A model generated the notes under the pieces. It was not told the origin of the DNA, made no database searches, and saw only the letters and a list, made by a program, of their open reading frames with translations. A stretch of 64,000 bases of DNA from Ectothiorhodospiraceae bacterium (GTDB lineage: Bacteria; Pseudomonadota; Gammaproteobacteria; Nitrococcales; Aquisalimonadaceae): contig JAFIFU010000012.1 in NCBI GenBank assembly GCA_020831885.1, forward strand, positions 1 to 64,000, in the 5' to 3' direction. Positions 60,332-64,000 of the stretch are shown here, one piece after another. Within the stretch, counting starts at the first letter, position 1; each line of letters opens with the position of its first letter. A program made the translations under genes and the position numbers.

Positions 60332-61681
60332 ATGGCACGCATTCTGATTGTTGAAGACGAGGACATCATTCGCCGCTCCCTGCGGCGGCTGCTGGAGAGG
60401 CATGGCCACCAGGTGAGCGACGCCGCTTCGGTGGAGGAGGCGACCGCCACCTGCGACCCCACCAACGCCGACCTGATCATCGCGGATCTGCGTCTCCCCG
60501 GGGAGGAAGGCACACGCATGCTGGATCTGGCCCCGGAGGTACCCACCATCATCATGACCAGCTACGCCAGCGTGCGCTCGGCGGTGGACGCCATGAAACT
60601 CGGCGCGCTGGACTATGTCGCCAAACCGTTCGATAACGACGACCTGCTGCTTACCGTGGAGCGGGCCCTGAATGAATCCCGCCTGCGACGGCAGAACGCC
60701 GCGCTGAAGGCGGATGTGGCCCGTGCGTATCCGGTGGCGGGCATGGTGGGCGAATCCCCGGCCATGCAGGCGGTGATGGAACGGATCACACGGGTGGCGC
60801 CCACGGACACGACGGTGCTGATCCTGGGTGAGTCCGGAACCGGCAAGGAACTTGTCGCCCGGGCCCTGCACGAGCACAGCGAACGCCGGGACGGCCCCTT
60901 GATCGCGGTGAACTGTGCCGCCATTCCGGATTCCCTGATCGAGGCCGAACTGTTCGGCCACGAGAAAGGAGCATTCACCGGTGCTGTGGGCGCCCGGCAG
61001 GGCCTGGTGGAGGCCGCCGACGGCGGCACCCTGTTCCTGGACGAGATCGGCGAACTCCCCCCGGCAGCGCAGGCGCGCCTGCTCCGCGTGCTCCAGGAGG
61101 GCGAGATCCGCCGGGTCGGTTCCCCCCGCTCGCGCAAGGTGGACGTACGCCTGATAGCCGCCACCCATCGGGATCTGGCCAAACGGGTCAGGGAAGGCCA
61201 GTTCCGCGAGGATCTCTATTTCCGCATCAATGTCATGGAGATCCGCCTGCCTCCCCTGCGGGACCGGGGGGACGACATTCTGCTGCTGGCCCGACATCTT
61301 CTGGAGCGGGCCTGCCAGCGAATGAAACGGCCGCCCCTGCAGTTCAGCAGGGATGCATTGGAGCGCCTGCATGGCTACAGTTGGCCGGGCAACGTGCGGG
61401 AAATGGAGAACGCCATCGAGCGGGCCGTGATTCTGGCGGATGGCGCCTGGGTCACGGCGGAGTTGCTGGGGCTGTCCGGACAAGCGGAGGAACCCCGTGC
61501 TGCGCTACCGGCCGACCTGTCGTTGGAGGACTACTTCCGTCGCTTCGTGCTGGAACACCAGCAGCACTGTACCGAGACCGAGTTGGCGCGCCGGCTCGGC
61601 ATCAGTCGCAAGGCACTGTGGGAAAAGCGCCAGCGACTGGGGATTCCCCGCCCACGGGCGCATCGCGGCGCCCCCGGATAA
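60332..61681 (+). CDS. CbrB-like NtrC-family sigma-54 response regulator
   Basis: 449 residues. Receiver with phospho-acceptor Asp52 ([10 protein letters not shown]) and K98, sigma-54 AAA+ domain with Walker A GESGTGKE (166-173) and GAFTGA (213-218) for contacting sigma-54, and a C-terminal Fis-type HTH with [22 protein letters not shown]. It is the cognate partner of the upstream kinase by position. The candidate TGTTAC-N5-GTAACA sites around it fit a Fis-type HTH binding a palindrome, and a matching sigma-54 promoter lies before acs. This differs from the LuxR-type CrbR that controls acs in Vibrio. Confidence 0.93.
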   Translation: MARILIVEDEDIIRRSLRRLLERHGHQVSDAASVEEATATCDPTNADLIIADLRLPGEEGTRMLDLAPEVPTIIMTSYASVRSAVDAMKLGALDYVAKPFDNDDLLLTVERALNESRLRRQNAALKADVARAYPVAGMVGESPAMQAVMERITRVAPTDTTVLILGESGTGKELVARALHEHSERRDGPLIAVNCAAIPDSLIEAELFGHEKGAFTGAVGARQGLVEAADGGTLFLDEIGELPPAAQARLLRVLQEGEIRRVGSPRSRKVDVRLIAATHRDLAKRVREGQFREDLYFRINVMEIRLPPLRDRGDDILLLARHLLERACQRMKRPPLQFSRDALERLHGYSWPGNVREMENAIERAVILADGAWVTAELLGLSGQAEEPRAALPADLSLEDYFRRFVLEHQQHCTETELARRLGISRKALWEKRQRLGIPRPRAHRGAPG

Positions 61682-61700
61682 GGCGGTGAGGAGAATCCCG

Positions 61701-61717
61701 TGTCACCCATGGTAACA
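61701..61717. promoter_or_regulatory. TGTTAC-N5-GTAACA palindrome, site 2 (acs enhancer candidate)
   Basis: TGTCAC-CCATG-GTAACA: right arm perfect, left arm one mismatch. It lies 66 bp upstream of the -24 box of the acs sigma-54 promoter, a normal enhancer distance, and 20 bases after the regulator gene's stop codon. Confidence 0.65.
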
Positions 61718-61782
61718 ACCACAAGGGCGTGGACCGGACCAGAGCTCGCTGCCGCCTACTGCATTCAGTGACTTGAGGCAGC

Positions 61783-61798
61783 TGGCAAGCGGCTTGCT
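61783..61798 (+). promoter_or_regulatory. sigma-54 promoter of acs
   Basis: TGGCAAGCGGCTTGCT matches the -24/-12 consensus TGGCAC-N5-TTGCA/T, with GG and GC exactly 10 bases apart. It leads into a leader of about 115 bases before the acs ATG. The enhancer-binding regulator gene is immediately upstream. Confidence 0.75.
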
Positions 61799-61922
61799 TA
61801 AACTATTGGTAAAAGGCCCGCCACACGCATGCCGTGAAGGGCCGGGAATTCGATCATTTCATTCAAGCGGAGCCCGGCGGGTACCGCCCCGCCATGGGCG
61901 CAGCCAATCAGGAGGAGTTCAG

Positions 61923-63860
61923 ATGTCCGACAGCAAGGTTTACCCCGTTCCGGCCGAGGTGGCCCGTGAGGCCCGGATCAGTGAGTCGGAATACAAACGG
62001 ATGTACGAGCGTTCGCTGGAGGAGCCGGATGCGTTCTGGGCGGAGCAGGCGGAGCGGTTGGACTGGTTCAAGCGCTGGGACAAGGTCAACGACTCGGATC
62101 TCGCTGAGGGGCGGATTCGCTGGTTCGAGGGCGGCAAGCTGAACGCGGCGTACAACTGCCTGGACCGTCACCTGGAGCGTCGGGGGGATCAGACGGCAAT
62201 CATCTGGGAGCCGGACGACCCGAAGCAGGATGCCGAGCACATCAGCTACCGGGACCTGCACGAACGGGTCTGCCGCTTTGCCAATGCAATGAAGGCCCGG
62301 GGCGTGAAGAAAGGCGACCGGGTGTGCATCTATCTGCCCATGATCCCGGAGGCGGCGGTGGCGATGCTGGCCTGTGCCCGGATCGGCGCAATCCATTCGG
62401 TGGTCTTCGGCGGCTTCTCCCCGCAGGCGCTGCAGGACCGCATTCAGAATGCCGACTGCCGCGTGGTGGTTACCGCCGATGAGAGTGTGCGCGGTGGGCG
62501 CCAGTTCCCGCTGAAAACCAATGCCGATCAGGCGCTCAAGCAGTGTCCGGGCGTGGAGACGGTGTTCGTGGTGCAGCGCACCGGCGGCAAGGTGGAGTGG
62601 CAGGACGGGCGCGACGTCTGGTACCACGAGGCGGTGGCCGCTGCCTCGGCGGACTGCCCGGCGGAGGAGAACGACGCCGAAGACCCGCTGTTCATCCTCT
62701 ACACCTCCGGCTCCACCGGCAAGCCCAAGGGGGTGCTGCACACTACCGGAGGCTACATGCTGGGCGCGAGCCTCACCCACGAGTATGTGTTCGACTACCG
62801 CGAGGGCGAGGTGTACTGGTGCACGGCGGACGTGGGCTGGGTGACCGGGCACAGCTACATCGTCTACGGTCCGCTGGCCAACGGCGCCATCAGCCTGATG
62901 TTCGAGGGCGTGCCCACCTACCCGGATGCGGGTCGGTTCTGGGAAGTGGTGGACAAGCACCGGGTGTCGATCTTCTACACCGCGCCGACGGCGATCCGGG
63001 CCCTCATGGGACAGGGGGACGATTTCGTCAAGCGCCATAAGCGCAGCTCGCTGCGGCTGCTGGGCACGGTGGGCGAGCCCATCAATCCCGAGGCCTGGGA
63101 GTGGTACTACAACGTGGTGGGCGACGGCCGTTGCCAGATCGTGGACACCTGGTGGCAGACGGAGACCGGCTCCATCATGATCACGCCGATCCCCGGCTGC
63201 ACGACGCTCAAGCCCGGCTCGGCGACGCGGCCGTTCTTCGGTGTGGAGCCGGTGCTGGTGGACAACGAGGGCCGGCACCTGGAAGGGGTGGCCGACGGCA
63301 ACCTGTGCATCGCGAGGAGCTGGCCGTCGATGATGCGCACCGTCTACGGCGATCATCAGCGCTTCATGGAGACCTATCTCTCCACCTACAAGGGCATGTA
63401 CTTCACCGGGGACGGGGCGCGACGCGACGCCGACGGCTATTACTGGATCACCGGGCGTGTGGACGACGTGCTCAACGTCTCCGGTCACCGTATGGGTACG
63501 GCGGAGATCGAGAGTGCGCTGGTGCTGCACCCGAAGGTGGCCGAAGCAGCAGTGGTGGGCTACCCCCATGATGTCAAGGGACAGGGGATCTATGCCTATG
63601 TCACTCTCATGAGCGGCGTGGAGCCCACTGACGAACTGCAGAAGGAACTCCACGATCTGGTACGCAAGGAGATCGGCGCCATCGCCAGGCCGGACTTCAT
63701 CCAGTGGGCCCCGGGCCTGCCGAAGACCCGCTCCGGCAAGATCATGCGGCGCATCCTGCGCAAGGTCGCCTGCAACGAGCTGGAGAACCTGGGGGATACC
63801 AGTACCCTGGCCGACCCGGCCGTGGTGGATGATCTGATCGCCCATCGCGGAAACCGGTAA
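61923..63860 (+). CDS. acs: acetyl-CoA synthetase
   Basis: 645 residues. AMP-forming acetate activation. ATP loop [11 protein letters not shown] at residues 260-270, [38 protein letters not shown] and the regulatory acetylation lysine K606 in [13 protein letters not shown]. The GWVTGHSY acetate pocket has the tryptophan-type Acs features. AGGAGGAG precedes the ATG at 61923. Control by the neighbouring sigma-54 system is inferred from the promoter. No actP is in the window. Confidence 0.98.
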   Translation: MSDSKVYPVPAEVAREARISESEYKRMYERSLEEPDAFWAEQAERLDWFKRWDKVNDSDLAEGRIRWFEGGKLNAAYNCLDRHLERRGDQTAIIWEPDDPKQDAEHISYRDLHERVCRFANAMKARGVKKGDRVCIYLPMIPEAAVAMLACARIGAIHSVVFGGFSPQALQDRIQNADCRVVVTADESVRGGRQFPLKTNADQALKQCPGVETVFVVQRTGGKVEWQDGRDVWYHEAVAAASADCPAEENDAEDPLFILYTSGSTGKPKGVLHTTGGYMLGASLTHEYVFDYREGEVYWCTADVGWVTGHSYIVYGPLANGAISLMFEGVPTYPDAGRFWEVVDKHRVSIFYTAPTAIRALMGQGDDFVKRHKRSSLRLLGTVGEPINPEAWEWYYNVVGDGRCQIVDTWWQTETGSIMITPIPGCTTLKPGSATRPFFGVEPVLVDNEGRHLEGVADGNLCIARSWPSMMRTVYGDHQRFMETYLSTYKGMYFTGDGARRDADGYYWITGRVDDVLNVSGHRMGTAEIESALVLHPKVAEAAVVGYPHDVKGQGIYAYVTLMSGVEPTDELQKELHDLVRKEIGAIARPDFIQWAPGLPKTRSGKIMRRILRKVACNELENLGDTSTLADPAVVDDLIAHRGNR

Positions 63861-63906
63861 ACTGCCGGAACCACGGACGGTGACGGGTGATCGGCTCGAC
63901 CGCACC

Positions 63907-63945
63907 CGTTACCGCCCGTAACATGCCACGTGTTGTTCGGTAACA
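63907..63945. promoter_or_regulatory. TGTTAC-N5-GTAACA palindrome, site 3, plus a half-site
   Basis: CGTTAC-CGCCC-GTAACA at 63907-63923 (left arm one mismatch) and a second GTAACA at 63940-63945, 22 bp from the first, about two helical turns. A gene or small RNA transcribed past the right edge is the likely target. The rest of the window (63946-64000) shows no gene or clear promoter. Confidence 0.6.
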
Positions 63946-64000
63946 GACATAAAGCCCGGAGCCCTGCCCCGCGGCCACCAACAGCCCCGGTCACGGGGTG

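Overview
The window is a GC-rich gammaproteobacterial chromosome segment, densely packed with housekeeping genes and with no mobile element, CRISPR array or rRNA. Gene order, SMC-ScpAB instead of MukBEF, and a CbrA/CbrB-type two-component system point to the Chromatiales/Ectothiorhodospiraceae-Pseudomonadales side of the class. This is inferred from gene content only.

Layout. 0.1-7.1 kb: uvrB divergent from a TTG-started aspartate aminotransferase, a large GAF-PAS-GGDEF-EAL protein, and tRNA-Asn with a visible promoter and terminator. 7.4-11.8 kb: a Cache-domain chemoreceptor and two MFS transporters. 11.9-26.9 kb (minus strand): a tight series gyrA-serC-serA-pheA-hisC-tyrA-aroA-cmk-rpsA-ihfB-lapA-lapB-pyrF-comEA-like that joins serine and aromatic amino acid synthesis, nucleotide metabolism, translation and LPS control. 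27.1-36.7 kb: periplasmic cyclophilin, an NYN-cold-shock fusion with a DUF3301-like partner, mtnA divergent from an MTA/SAH deaminase, then ubiG, a MupP-like phosphatase, rmuC, a degenerate squalene/phytoene synthase homologue, a YciK-like reductase and an orphan Ycf46-N-like protein. 36.7-41.0 kb (minus): yciO-trpS-scpA-scpB-rluB. 41.2-44.7 kb: yciI-bolA-PpiC lipoprotein, convergent with ligA. 44.9-49.5 kb: prkA-yeaH-spoVR. 49.5-55.8 kb (minus): an aminotransferase, smc, zipA and a SufE-like gene with a Fur-box promoter. 56.0-64.0 kb: gluQ, then a small membrane protein, a symporter-histidine kinase (CbrA-like), an NtrC-class regulator (CbrB-like) and acs.

The most interesting signal is at the right end. 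A 17-bp palindrome, TGTTAC-N5-GTAACA, occurs three times, each with a perfect right arm and one mismatch in the left arm. The copies lie in front of the small gene that opens the cbrXAB-like operon, in front of acs (66 bp upstream of a good sigma-54 promoter), and just beyond acs next to a fourth half-site. This suggests one regulator, probably the encoded CbrB-like enhancer-binding protein, controlling its own operon, acs and a further transcript past the window edge. Second is a sigma-70 promoter with an embedded Fur box in front of the SufE-like gene. The prkA-yeaH-spoVR cassette and this gene separate ligA from zipA-smc. Several proteins also carry degenerate or unusual domains.
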